The notes beneath the pieces are model-generated. The model made no database searches, was not told where the DNA came from, and worked only from the letters and a program-made list of their open reading frames with translations. A DNA stretch of 64,000 bases from Synanceia verrucosa. Lineage: Eukaryota > Chordata > Actinopteri > Perciformes > Synanceiidae. Positions 1-11,284 of this stretch are shown here, piece by piece; within the stretch, counting starts at the first letter, position 1; each line of letters starts with the position of its first letter. The DNA lies in contig CM056566.1 of NCBI GenBank assembly GCA_029721515.1, positions 20,800,269 to 20,864,268 of the forward strand, in the 5' to 3' direction. Made by a program: the position numbers and the translations under genes.

Positions 1-434
1 TTCATCTTATTCTACCTAGTTTTGTCCCTCCACAGTCTGTCCATATTCTCCCCGGCAACTGCAGAAGTACAAGCATCTCATCTTTAAAAGTCCCTGAAAT
101 TCTGACTTCCTGTAAGATTTCTCTAAATTGACCTTCTATAAAAATCTCTCCAGCTGTCAGTGCTGACATAAGAACTGACTGTATACACAGTTCAGTTCAA
201 AAAGAGAACTTTAGTTTCCTCTGTGTTCTATCAGGGTGGAATTTCTCTAAATCTAGCTCAAGTCAACTTCAGGGATCTTTCACACACACTGTCTGGTAAC
301 ATTTTGATCATCATGGGGAATCAAATTCCACTGAACTGAGAAGTAAAGTTACATATATTATATTATACATCATGTAAGGTTGTGTGTAGTGTCTGAGCTA
401 TGTTTTATTCAGTATCTTCCTTCATTCGACAACA

Positions 435-1013
435 GCAAATTACTCCTGAAATCAAATGTGAATCAAGAAGAGAAAAGAGAAAACTAATCTATTAATCAGG
501 GTTCCAGCGGCTCCTTAAAGAGTCTTAAAATGTCTTAAATTAAAATCCAGATAATTTCAGTCTTAAATTTACTGTAAAATTACTGTAGGTGTTAAATTTT
601 CAAATGGTGCATTTAATGGCAATAGGAAAACACATCATTCAGAGATTTACAGCAGTTTTGTGTGTTATTTTGTTCACAAAGTTCACTTTTTCTTGAAAGT
701 TGTAGAAAAAAAAAGTTAAGAGTTTAAATTTATATCAAATTTATATGTTGCTAGGGCTGAAAAAAAATCATTAAAAAGTTATTATCAGAGATTAATCGGT
801 TATTGGATTTTTTTCCTTCTAAATATCGATATCGACATCAGCCTCAAAAACCTACATATCGGTCGGGCCCAACAAAAAATTGACTATTTTCTACCAAAGA
901 AATTATGTCATTTTTGGATTTGTTTGTTGGATTTGTTGAGGTCTTAAAAAGTATTCGATTTGACTTTAGACATATTTCTTTGACTATTACACTGCAAATT
1001 ACTCCTGAAATCA
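435..1013. repeat. 20-bp direct repeat flanking a MITE
   Basis: The 20-mer GCAAATTACTCCTGAAATCA occurs at 435-454 and again at 994-1013, bracketing the repeat at 497-970. It is longer than the 8-bp duplication that hAT elements make, so it may instead reflect a local duplication or a second, older insertion. Confidence 0.6.
497..970 (+). repeat. hAT-like MITE, family A copy 1 (CAGGGTTC terminus)
   Basis: Starts with CAGGGTTCC at 497. It then carries the family-specific run of TCTTAAA-rich sequence, the AATAGGAAAACACA block, a TTGAAAGTTGT block and a TCGATATCG-type block. Other copies lie at about 4044-4540 (+), 5252-5616 (-) and 20490-20948 (+). The right terminus seen in copy 4 (AAGAACCCTG) is missing here. 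A CAGGG-type terminus suggests hAT ancestry; that is an inference. Confidence 0.6.
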
Positions 1014-1181
1014 CGAGGCGTCTCCTCTACTATCTTCTTTGCTTTACGAGACATGACACAACACTTAACGAGAAGCCCTTAAACATTCACCCTTATCCTT
1101 CTCTTTGCAGCAAACACTATATTAATACATCTTTAATCACACGTGATGAGCGTGCCTCTCTGATAGTGTGTGTCCTTTCAG

Positions 1182-1367
1182 CTCCCAGCAGTGGTCCAAA
1201 GGCTTCAGGAGAGGAGGTGGAGGGCTGGAGAGCTGCTGCACACACTGCTGCGCTACTGTGAAGAGGGCCAGACACCGGGCCTGTCCCAGCCCAGAGAGGA
1301 GGCCCTGCAGGCGGGCAGAGAGGCTCACCGCGTCCCCCTCTTCCAGTGGCTCCTGGAGCACATTTAG
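1182..1367 (+). CDS. akap11: AKAP11 terminal coding exon (C-terminus)
   Basis: A 61-codon frame follows an acceptor (TCCTTTCAG) and ends in TAG at 1365-1367. The peptide starts LPAVVQRLQERRWRAGELLH, has a YCEEGQ segment and ends PLFQWLLEHI. It is a helical, hydrophobic C-terminus with a final FQWLLE pattern. From memory this resembles the conserved C-terminal end of AKAP11 (AKAP220), a scaffold that anchors protein kinase A, PP1 and GSK3. The strongest support is context: in vertebrates AKAP11 lies directly upstream of TNFSF11 on the same strand, and a TNFSF11-like gene starts at 18003 here. The exon enters in phase 0. Only this last exon is in the window; the large exon encoding most of AKAP11 must lie to the left. 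Another AKAP-family C-terminus is possible, but synteny argues against it. Confidence 0.6.
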   Translation, partial: LPAVVQRLQERRWRAGELLHTLLRYCEEGQTPGLSQPREEALQAGREAHRVPLFQWLLEHI

Positions 1368-2532
1368 GGCCTCTCCTCTCCTCTTTTCCTCCTCTTCTTT
1401 CCTGTCCTGCTGCTCCTATGACCTTTTCTCTCCTTCCCCTCCTCTCCTGCCATCCAAACAGCTTTGGTCACTCCACTGCCCCTAGAGGGCGCCATACAAA
1501 TCCTCTGATACGATCTACTCTGATGAATGTGGGCGCTGTGTTTTGTTTTTTTTTGCATTTCGTGCTGCAAACAGCAGTACTTCTGTTAAGTTTTCTTTCT
1601 CTTTCCACCTTCTGTTTTGTTTTTGTAACTTTATTATTTCCTCAGGCTGCAAACATCACAGTTGTTGATTTAACGAGCTGTCTCTCCCGCCCTCCCTCAC
1701 TTCTGAAGCGAAGCCCTCACACATCGCTGCCATTGTGCTCGAGTTCCAGAAGGAACAGGAGAGCGACCCATCCCATCTGTTCCAGACCGATACGCAGTGA
1801 GCTGAGAGAAAGACAATGTGTTTTTTGTCAGGGAATCCCCATAGCTGCTGGGCAGATTACGTCATCACACCCACAGCTCACCTCTGTGGTGTTTGCACAC
1901 ATGCGCTCACACACCCTGGTATTGTCAGAGGAAATCTGAGACGCACCGACAGTTATTTCCCCATAGTATTCTGTTGTCGTATTAAAGACTGACTGCTGCC
2001 ACACATGCACATTAACATGGTTAAAGATGGAAAAATCCTCAGTGGATTATTCTAGAGCATCATTTTGCACCGATGATCAAATCAGTAGAATCATAACAGC
2101 ACTGATGAAGCTGCCTCCGTCGTATCTGATAAGTGTAACACTGCTCGCCTCGCCTCAATCTCCTCGGCTGTCAAACTTAGTAAGGAGTGGATGTTGTTTA
2201 CCCGGGCGGTTTGATGATAAAGTATATTTTTTTGAAGGTAGAGAATGTCTAATCAAACATGAAATGCTGCTCAGAACTATGAAAGAAGCCATGACGTTGG
2301 CTCAACGTTGCCAAATGTGATCTGTAAGGTCCGTCTCCTCAGCTCCAGTCAGGACTCGGTGTGAGATCCTCCGGTCATCTGCGGCCCACATCCAGCTGGG
2401 GGAAGATCCAGTGACGCAGATAGTGGACCTTTAAAGTAATTAAAGCCACTCTTCCGGTCTGTGCGTCCCAAACCACAAACTAACAGCATGTACATAGCTC
2501 ACACTCTTTGTCACACAGCGCTAACTCCGCTA

Positions 2533-2558
2533 ACACACACACACACACACACACACAC
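2533..2558. repeat. (AC)13 microsatellite
   Basis: Uninterrupted AC dinucleotide run in the likely akap11 3' UTR. Confidence 0.95.
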
Positions 2559-3489
2559 CCGTTACTCACCAGCCTCCAGCACTAACTAGCTATGTGCTGA
2601 GATGCACTTTTTTTCTCTCCTGGCCTGTGCTGTGAATTTCCTCCATGTGCAGAAACCCCTCCTCCATGTTTAGGTGTTTATCTGTTCCTTCTTTACCCAG
2701 CGACTAGAGGATGCTGTGATGCTGCGTGTTTCTATCTGGTCACACACTGTAATATAGCACAGCCTTGCGTCTCTTATTATGAACTTAAGTGTTGTTGGTG
2801 GAGCTCACCTGCATGGCTTTTCAGTCTTTCTTCTTAACGTATTGGCTTGGACTGACTGGGCTGCAGTGACTCGTCTGTGTCCACACTGCCTCACAGTATG
2901 CTATGGGCCTGGTTGCTATGGTTACTGCTTCAGGCTGCCAAACGGCTCGTATAATCTTAACGTTGTTTGTCCTGTATTATTTGTTTACATACAAAAATTA
3001 ATATATCACTAAATTTTTATTTTTAAGAATCAAAAATCCAAAGTGATTCCCATGTTATACCTGCTATTACAAATGCTATCAAAAAATAAAAGTGAGAGTG
3101 CGTTTACATGAAAGGAATGTATTAAAGAGTCGTGGACTTGACATGAAGAGAGCGCATCACTAAAAACTCTCTCCCAGTGTGAATGTTTGGTAGTTAAATT
3201 ATTTTTTTTTGTTCATTGCCCAGTCAGTCTATTTTCTTTATCGATCTTACATTCCTGTGCGTCCCGCTGACCCTCAGCTCTTACTGTAGTGAATGTGTTC
3301 CTGCAGTTTTTGCTACCGTTGCTCCCAGTGTTACTTTCTAACCACAGAAAGGAAAATTACAAAAAAAAGTCCATCCCCTCTACTCAATCCTGTATTTTCC
3401 AGATGAAGATATTTAATAAGTTATGTAAGTTATGTTGCAGTGAGTGCACTACTTGTTCTCCCCGGTGGCATTGCTCAATAGTGTGTTAC

Positions 3490-3495
3490 AATAAA
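3490..3495 (+). terminator. akap11: Candidate akap11 polyadenylation signal AATAAA
   Basis: Canonical AATAAA followed within 30 bases by T- and TG-rich sequence (TTTTTCATGTGCTCTTATTTTTT), which fits a cleavage and downstream element. It lies just before the inverted repeat at 3554-3859. Another AATAAA at about 3083 is possible. Confidence 0.4.
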
Positions 3496-3553
3496 GCTTT
3501 TTCATGTGCTCTTATTTTTTGCCTTTCATTTATGAAGAGGTCAGATCCTGTTG

Positions 3554-3859
3554 TTACCTCCACCAAGGAGGTTATGTTTTCACCAGGGTTTGTTTATTTG
3601 TTGATTTGCAAAATAACTCAAAAAGATGTGAACGGATTTGAGGGTTGGTCAGAAGTGGCCTAACTTAAAACTGATTACTTTTTGGTGGTGATCAGATCCG
3701 ATTCAACGGCACCACCAGAATTTAATCAGTTTTAAGTTAAGACACTTCTGACCAACCCTGAAAATTTCATCAAAAACAGTCCAGAAGTTTTTGAGTTACT
3801 TTGCAAACAAACAAACAAGCTTCAGTGAAAACATAACCTCCTTGGCAGCGGGGATAACA
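3554..3859. repeat. Head-to-head inverted repeat, CCTCCACCAAGG family B
   Basis: The left arm (3554-3716) begins TTACCTCCACCAAGGAGGTTATG and the right arm (3717-3859) is its degenerate reverse complement, ending CATAACCTCCTTGGCAGCGG. The arms share the TTTGCAAA-TAACTCAAAAA block and the GGTTGGTCAGAAGTGG block. The same family appears as a complete unit at 22701-23188. Confidence 0.75.
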
Positions 3860-4043
3860 AAGTCATAAAGTTGTGATGTTGTTTCACTGTGTCGAGGTTT
3901 GACATGACTGATAAAATCTGCCAACTCAGCCTTTTGCTCAATGAGCAATTAATCAGTTTTTTATTTTTAACAAACAAAAAATACCCCAAAACGTGATGTT
4001 TTTGACCACTGTGGACTGTTTTGGAGGGTATCCAGTGCTAATG

Positions 4044-4540
4044 CAAGGTTCCCGCATTTCCTGTAAAAGTCTTAAAATGTCTTAAATTAAAATCCAGGTA
4101 GTTAAGGTCTGAAATTGTCTTAAATTTACCGTAAATTCGCTGTAGGTATTACATTTGCAGATGGTGCGTTTATTGTCTATAGGAAAACAAAGGATTTATT
4201 ACGATGTTGCACATTATTTTGTTCACTTCTTTGTTCTTTAAAGTTGTGAAATTAGAGTTGTAGAAAAAAGTTAAGTGTTATGCCTTCAGTGTTTATCGTT
4301 GTTGTAAGTTTGAAAGGGCTGAAAAAAATAATAAAGAATTATCAGAGATTAATCAGTTATCAGATTTTTTCCTGCTAAATATCAATATCAGCATCGGCCT
4401 CATAAACTCCATGTTGAGCAGGCCTGCAATACACTGACTATCTTCTACCAAAGATATCGTTGTGACATTTTTTGGGTCTTAAATTACTTTTAGACTTTAA
4501 GAAGTATTAAATTTGACGTTTAAAATGGTGCTAGAAGCCT
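4044..4540 (+). repeat. hAT-like MITE, family A copy 2
   Basis: Shares the whole internal order of the copy at 497: TCTTAAAATGTCTTAAATTAA, ATGGTGCGTTTA, AATTAGAGTTGTAGAAAAAAG, the ATCAATATCAGCATCGGCC block and a closing TGGTGCTAGAAGCC. Termini are degraded. Confidence 0.65.
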
Positions 4541-5251
4541 GTGAAAGACCAGGACACAAATACAAAACAACACAGTAAGAGGTGGTGAACGAAAAGGAGC
4601 AGGCAAAGAAAAACTAGATGATATCTGAGAAACTGACAGTTGCTGAAAAAAAAAAAACACAACTTGAACCCAAAAAAACAAAGAATCCAGGACAATCACA
4701 CAGGTGGGAAACACCTGCTGAGTACTGAGAGTACGAAACTGAAGGTGCATGCACTCAAGTGTTTCCTTCCCTGTTGTGCTGGTTTATAATAAAGGTGCTT
4801 TAATATACCATGTTGTATCCACATGTACCTGACAGCTTAAGATTTTACATGCAGAACATATAATGTAAAATAGTACATTAAATTATCCAAAAGCGGGTAA
4901 TAATAATAGCCTACTAATCAAATTAAAAGTACATTTTACTGGCATTTCTGTTCTTCAGTACAACTTTAAATGTTCTGTTTACCCTTTGCAACAACACTAG
5001 TACGTCTATACTAAGTATTAGTACTTTTACTTAAAGGATTTAATGCTCTTTTCAGGTTGTCATTTTTTTATGTTTAAAAAACTTGATTTTTCTTCATGCC
5101 GTCTATAAAGGTGTGAAATGGTCAAAATGTTGTAGATTAGTGACATCACATAAGGACAGAGATCCTGACGGCTGTGGTTTGAGAGGTTCCATACTTTGAC
5201 AACATTTATACAGCTTTTAAACCTGCTTTATGATTAAAAATAAACCATAAA

Positions 5252-5616
5252 AACCATTTTAAAAGTCAAATTTAATACTTTTAAAACCTCAACAAATATC
5301 ATTTAAGAGCCCAAAATATCTTTGGTAGAAAGTAGTCAATTTGTTGTAGGGCTTTGTTGAGGCTGCTGCCGATATCGCAGGAAAACAATCTGATATCTGA
5401 TTAATCTCCAATGATATTTTAACTTTTAATTTCACAACTTTCAAGAACAAAGAAGTGAACAAAAATAATGTGCGAAATTGCAGTAAATCTCTGAATTCCT
5501 ATTGGCATCAAATGCACCGTAGAAAATTTAATACCTACAGGAAATTTAAGTAAATTTAAGACAAATTAAGACTTTAATTAGCTGGATTTTAATTTAAGAC
5601 TTTTTAAGGAACCCTG
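5252..5616 (-). repeat. hAT-like MITE, family A copy 3 (inverted)
   Basis: Minus-strand copy ending on the plus strand in GGAACCCTG (reverse complement CAGGGTTCC, the family start). It lies about 700 bp from the plus-strand copy at 4044, so the two form an inverted pair. Confidence 0.65.
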
Positions 5617-6999
5617 AAAAACACAGATATTTTATAATAGAGGGTTTTTATGTGAAGGAGCCAAGAACTTCTGCCACCACTCGTATCCTTAGACTTCATT
5701 AAGATGAAGATAAAATATTATCCACTTTGCAGACATAATGATCATTAATTGCAGCCGTGCAAACCGCTGGTTATCTCATTCTAGTGCATCAAAAACTACA
5801 CCACATTAAAGTCGGTCTTTACTGTCAGTGACGTACATTAAACACTTTGCTGACAATCCAGGGTGGCTTTCTCATGCAGTGATAACAGTCTGCTGTTAAC
5901 GAAGCCGTCACTTTAATGGCCGCCTCCTTACTGTTACCAGAGCTGCAGGTGCCAAGAGAAACAGAGGGGAAGTGTATCTGCTAACAGCGCTACACCTCCT
6001 GATCATGCCTGGAAACAGCTGCACAAAACAAGCACTGCTGCCGTGTCATTACACCGGATCACACGTGTATAATTAGCTAAAGCTCGTTACAATGGCCGCT
6101 ACCTGTCAGCACTGAGTGTAGTGGATGAATGGAGGTGTCTGTCTGCCATGGAGGAGGAGGAGTTCTAATAGCAGGCTGTGTAGTGATACAGGAGGGAGGA
6201 ATGTCTCAACAAGAGGCCACAGGAGGAGGCGCTGGGCTCAGCCTGTGAGGTCATTTCCAGAAGACCTCACATTACGGGGAGATACCGAGATCTGAATCTC
6301 TGCGAAGAAGAGTGGGCTTCATTGAGAAAAAAAATGGTGTTTCCTGCTTCCTGTTCCTGAACAACGTGACAAATCTTTAGCGGTGTCAAACATATGGCCC
6401 GAGGGGTAAAACCAGCCCACCAAAGGGTCCAATCCAGCCCCCTGTACGACTGACTTCACTTCCAATTTTTTTAGTAAAATTATGTACAAGCAATGTGACA
6501 AAACGCAGTCAAGCAGGAAAAATGGAGGACTTTCTCCAGAAAAATAATCCAGAACAGATGAATGATTTGTTGGCAGATTGGAGGAAACAGCTGCCTGTTT
6601 TTAGTCGTAACCAGGGAAAAGAATAAGGCATCTGGGGCTGAATGCTAATTAACTTTTCAGAATAAACTTGTACCTCTTCACACTAAAAGACAGCCAAACA
6701 TTTGGAGGCCTCATTATTGATGATAGCTCATTTTGGTTTAACTGGTTTTCACTTGACGTTGAATTGGTCTGAATGTTGCTGCTGTGCAGAGTCCTCAAAG
6801 TTTTAATCACACCAGGAAAACATGTGCAGTGTTGAGTTATTAATGTGCAATACTGCTGCCGTTTCTTTTCTTCTCAACATGTGCAATACGTCTCGTCCAG
6901 CTGCTCTATTTTCAGTTTCATATTTTCAAATGATTTGTTGCTTATTTCAACATTCACACCCTGTTCACACGAGAACGCTTAAACTACAAAAATATTTTA
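5617..6999. other. Intergenic stretch without recognised features
   Basis: Mixed-composition non-coding DNA. I see no exon with credible splice sites and no repeat that I can assign to a family. Confidence 0.6.
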
Positions 7000-7004
7000 T
7001 CCGA

Positions 7005-7480
7005 AGTGCCTTTCGTTTAGACGGTGACGGCATTTTTAGGGCTTAAAAAAGCAAAAAAAAAGTGAAACCACCCTCCAGAGTGGAAAAGTTGAATACGCTC
7101 CTCCGTAGCGTTTCCGTCTACACTGCCCAAGACACAAAACTCTGCTCAGATCTGCTCACGTACGCATTTACGTCACATACATGTGCCAGTACAGAGAAAT
7201 ACACAAACATGTCAGATTATTTCCATACGTCGGACCTTCAGGCAGCGCTAATAAACATACGAAGAAATTCTTCTTATTACCGTAGCCACGTTTTTTTAAG
7301 AGAAGAAGGAAGAGTCTACGCATGCGTGCGGACATGGCGGTGTTGTATCACAGCACCAACTAGCCGACTAGCATGCATACCCAATCAAATTCCACACACT
7401 TCTGCGTCACTGTATGCACGCAGATTTCCTCCCGAAAACGCTCGTCTAAATGTGGAATAAAAAGTGAAGACGCGACGCCG
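7005..7480. repeat. Probable DNA-transposon remnant (teleost dispersed repeat)
   Basis: The left edge carries CGTTTAGACGGTGACGGC and the right edge GAAAACGCTCGTCTAAATG, reverse-complement-like ends around a unit rich in CpG and ACGTA words. This resembles a repeat type common in teleosts. The frames inside (7062-7460) are uninformative. Confidence 0.4.
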
Positions 7481-8034
7481 CTTTTGCGTCTTCTGTTCAG
7501 ACCGTCATCTTATAAACATGTAGCCTTATTCATTGTTTGCTTATGCTTATATATGTTAGTCCAGCACAAACTTCCCGTTGTGACGTACTTATTTTGACTT
7601 ACGTATTCTACTTGACACACTTGTTTACTGACGTCACTGCTTCTTATTTTATTTATCGGTCCTCATTTTAAAGTTGCTGCTGCACACTGTAAAGTCCCCC
7701 GTTTGTGGGACGAATAAAGACTTATAATCATGTTATTGGAAAGACGAAACAGTCTTTTCTGATTATTAGATGTGATCTCCTGGATCTGTTGAGGAAGAGA
7801 AAAGTGGTTGAGTGACACACACCAGCCATTACTTCGAGTGCGTCACTTGATGCTGGAGGTGGCCGCAGCGCAGTGAGCAGCAGGGATTGATGCTAAAACA
7901 CGACCGCAGAAACCCTGATGGAAGATTCACAGAAGTGAAGCCACAGGAATGCAACCGAGACGCAGAGAGCAGTTTACAAGAAAGTCCGATGCTTTTATTA
8001 ATCTGCCCTGACAGACGGATTACTGGGCACAGTG

Positions 8035-8059
8035 ACACACACACACACACACACACACA
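8035..8059. repeat. (AC)n microsatellite
   Basis: Pure AC run of about 12 units. Confidence 0.95.
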
Positions 8060-8124
8060 GTGAGTGTGAGAGGCGATGTATGGAGGTTATTGTGCAGAAA
8101 ATGGTCAGTCAGCAGTATGGAGAT

Positions 8125-8126
<2 letters not shown>

Positions 8127-8167
<41 letters not shown>
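8127..8167. repeat. (AC)n microsatellite
   Basis: Pure AC run of about 20 units, 70 bases from the previous one. Confidence 0.95.
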
Positions 8168-8169
<2 letters not shown>

Positions 8170-8918
8170 GTGACATCAGACAGGCCGGGTCCATCCGTGA
8201 CTCACTGACATCACTTCCCTCCCAACAGCAACAAACGGGAGGTTGTTGGGAGAGTCCACTGGACGAGGGGAGGGGGGTGTTTGAGTCAAGCCCATGGAAT
8301 CCATGATATACTGTACTGGGCTTTGTGCTGGGAAGGGGAAAACCAGCGACATCATCTCTACAAGCCTTTTGTTTACTGAAGAACTTCTCCTTTGTTTTGT
8401 GCTTTTTGCTCTCCTCTTCCTCATGCGCCTGCTTTTTGTTTCATCACCATGATCTTAATAGGTGTGATTCACAGAGGAGGGTCTGAGGTCACGCTGGACG
8501 ACCTGCCGCTCTGTAGCACACAGAGCGACGAGGCGCTTCCAGACTTTTTGACATGAAAAGCTAATTCGGAAATTAATTTCCTCCTGGAACTGGCGAGAAA
8601 TCGTCTTTTAGGCGGCGGTTGCAACCCTGCGGTCCAAAAACCTCCCGATCCAAATGTTACCCTGAAAAAGTTTATGGAGTGGAAAATCTGAGAGTTCAAA
8701 GTTCCTTTTTCACTTGACGTTCCCCCTGGATTCATGATAGAAGGGAGCGTTTAAGTCATTTTGCATTTCACAATTCCACCACCTTTTTACGAATGTTTTA
8801 GTTTATGCTCTATGAGCTACTGATTTCTTCACCCTGTTGAGTCCAGAGCACTGATTCCCAGCATCAGTGCCGATACTCCCCAAAAACTCATTTCAAGACG
8901 CTCCTTATTTCAAACTAT

Positions 8919-9070
8919 TGAGTTCAAGTCCAAGTTGGACCAAGTGTGGAGAGTGGACTGCTAGCTGGAGAGGTGCCAGTTCCTCCTCCTGGTCACTGTT
9001 GAAGTGCCCTTGAGCAAGACACCGAACCCCCAACTGCTCAGGCGCCTGCATACGGGACAGTAAAGTAATT
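8919..9070 (+). mobile_element. 5'-truncated tRNA-derived SINE
   Basis: Starts near a B-box-like GTTCAAGTCC, then GTTGGACCAAG, GAGAGTGGACTG, TAGCTGGAGAG, GAGCAAGACACCGAACCCCC and GGCGCCTGCATACGGGACAG. The same blocks follow in order in the SINE at 15546-15760, so this is the same family lacking its tRNA head. The tail reads AGTAAAGTAATTC then a CTT run. Confidence 0.65.
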
Positions 9071-9128
9071 CTTCTTCTTCTTCTCCAAATCTATAATTTA
9101 AGGCATCAGCTAAGTGTTTATTCATTCT

Positions 9129-9377
9129 TTAACTCACTGAGTGTCAGCAGTTTTATAAAACAGGAAGTGTCTTGTTCCAGTGTTTTTGTCCATTTTCAGT
9201 CATATTTCTAGACCCACAGAATATTTAGTACTATGTCTCTGAAAACAGTGAATAGCTCAAATGAAAGAAGAGACTCTCTCCGCTCTCTTTCTCCACATTC
9301 TGTTTGTTTTGCTCTCTAATCTCGATCGTCTCCACTTCCTGTTTTGATCTCTGTGGTGTATACCGTCTCTTTATGCT
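9129..9377 (-). repeat. piggyBac-like MITE, family P copy 1 (truncated)
   Basis: Starts at TTAA (9129-9132) with TTAACTCACTGAGTGTCAGC, the right-end inverted terminus of the family. About 100 bp is deleted internally (after GACTCTCT at about 9280), and the copy stops at about 9377 before the other end. Confidence 0.75.
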
Positions 9378-9379
9378 TT

Positions 9380-11280
9380 ATTCCATTACTGTTAGTGAGA
9401 GAACCAAAGTCATGACGTCACTTCCGGTCAGGAAGATCATTCACTAGTTGCAAAACTCTCAGAAGATGAAGTCAGGACAGGTTAATGTGCAGCGAGTCTC
9501 TAGAGAGTTTTTGCCCATGTTTGCCTCTTGTGGGTCATCATCCCTGCTCATCTGAAAATCAGCGTCACGTTTCATTCAGCGACCTTTCTTTCCAATCAGC
9601 TTCGACCACAGCAGCTGCTTCAGGATTGAAAAGATCACTTTGTGAGCACAGAGGGGAAAAAAAAGCATGCAGCTCCCATGAAGGAAACAAGCACAGTCTC
9701 TTCTAGTCACTGTTTATAGATTAGTTTGAATCTCGGTGCATGCCACCTGAGGAGGCATCCTCTGAGTCACTGATAAAGAAAAACACGACAGTGCTGTGTC
9801 CTGCTGTGATGTTTTGGCCATTGTCATGGTAACAGAGGTGCTGGTGGACTCCCTTAAATCCTGTTTACTCTATGAGTGGCTAATGAAAGATCCCATGGAG
9901 TCACTGCCAGGACATTTCCCTGCTATTGTCCTCTTGTTTCCAGCAGTGACCACATAGTGATGCTATAAATGTGTTTTTGCAAATGAAAGCCAAGCGGGGC
10001 AAAATGATCAGTGTGTGAGCGAAGGTATGGAGACAGAGATAAGAGCTTAAGTCAGGGGGGAAGAATCGTGTTGACTTTACGAATGTTTATCTGCAAACAA
10101 AAAAAGAGAGGCGTGTGGGCGGAGGGGAAATGTTGTGTCTCCCAAAGTGACGGCTCGGTTTTGACTCGCTGAATGAAAACAGCAGATCGGGGCCTGGTAA
10201 CATGGTAAATATATTAGGTGTTATCTGTCTGACTCACAAAAACAACAAGCATCTTCTCAACTGGTGCATAACCGGAGGGATGGAAGCTTTCACCGTGTCA
10301 CTCCAGAGGCGTTGCTTCATCCTCTGTCTGCTTCCACCCACCGCTCTGTTGACTCAGGTGTGTGTGTGTACCTACAGCGAGGAAACATCTTGACGAGTCG
10401 TGTTTCTCGGTGACCTCAGGGCGCTTCCTCCGCGCTCCACGCCCACCTTGGCGATGACAGCGCGGTCTGCGTCTTCGGGCCGGGGCCGAGCCGCTTTGAT
10501 GCGACCGCAGAGAGGAAGCAGAGGTCAAGTCTGGGAGATCCTGACACGGCTAGCTGAGTACGAGACATCTCCTGCTGATGTCATGCTCGGTTCTGCCCTG
10601 GTGTTTTTCCTTTTCCTCAGTCCTCCTCCTCCTCCTCTTCCCAGCCCGGTTCGATGGCAGTCGAACTGGCAATGGATTTCCTATTGTAGGGAATGAATGC
10701 TTCACCAGAGAGATGTGGTTTGGAGATGAACGGAGCGCAAGAGGTCGTCCAAGACGGCGAATTTACACAGATGGGCTCATCTGCTCTTTCATTAAGAGTG
10801 TTACGCCTGATTCCAGGTTACCATAACGAACAGAAACAACAGCGCTTCTTCGCTGCGTCGCTGGAAACTTGAGTTTGTAATGTGATGTAAGATGAGGAAG
10901 CGGGGGAGCAGAGAGGAAGCAGCAGAGGATGCAGGAGTGCTGACAGGCCCGGTGTTTGACTTTAGCGTTGTGTTGCAGAACGAGGAAAGCTCGACTCCCA
11001 CTGACCGAGCATCAGTCCTCTGCAGCTGTTTGCCCACACAGAGTCTTTATATGCATCGTTTTAGTCACACCAGCGGCATGGTGATGTCTGTTTCTCAGTC
11101 CATCTCTTTGGTCCAGCTCTACTGGGTGGATGAAATTTGGTAAATTTATCCATGGTAGTCCCAAGACTAATGACATTTGTGTTCCCCCAACTTTTCTTAA
11201 TCATGCTGGATCAGCATCAACCAAAGCTGATGTTAGCGTTTAGCTCAAAGTGCCATGTAAGCGCAGCTCCACACGGTTGT
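9380..11280. other. Intergenic stretch; GC-rich patch at 10410-10560
   Basis: No exon recognised. The patch around 10410-10560 is rich in CpG (GCGCTCCACGCCC, GGGCCGGGGCCGAGCC) relative to the AT-rich surroundings. Frames on both strands there encode low-complexity Arg/Ser/Ala peptides with no family resemblance. Confidence 0.5.
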
Positions 11281-11284
11281 GGTA

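Larger units (their letters stand above)
1..1181 (+). other. Probable AKAP11 last intron with repeats
   Basis: Sequence upstream of the terminal exon at 1182. No convincing additional exon is visible. It is AT-rich and holds an old hAT-like repeat (497-970) and a 20-bp direct repeat (435-454 and 994-1013). A pyrimidine-rich tract and the acceptor TCCTTTCAG end at 1181. Assignment as an AKAP11 intron depends on the identification of the next exon. Confidence 0.5.
1368..3515 (+). other. akap11: Probable akap11 3' UTR
   Basis: Follows the stop codon at 1365 with no splice signals I can defend. It contains pyrimidine-rich sequence (1370-1460), an (AC)13 microsatellite (2533-2558) and ends with the polyadenylation signal at 3490. 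Several frames are open here, including a roughly 190-codon one at 1346-1939, but they lack a recognisable protein pattern and overlap the UTR. Confidence 0.4.
7490..8918. other. Intergenic stretch with two CA microsatellites
   Basis: No exon recognised. It contains (CA)n at 8035-8059 and 8127-8167. A frame at 8076-8306 reads through the CA run and is not credible as a gene. Confidence 0.6.

Noticed and set aside
1346..1939. Roughly 190-codon plus-strand frame
   Set aside because: Starts at a non-ATG codon inside the AKAP11 exon in a different frame and runs through the pyrimidine-rich 3' UTR; composition is Ser/Leu/Phe-rich with no domain.
8076..8306. Frame containing a poly-(Thr-His) run
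   Set aside because: The run is the translation of a CA microsatellite; not a gene.
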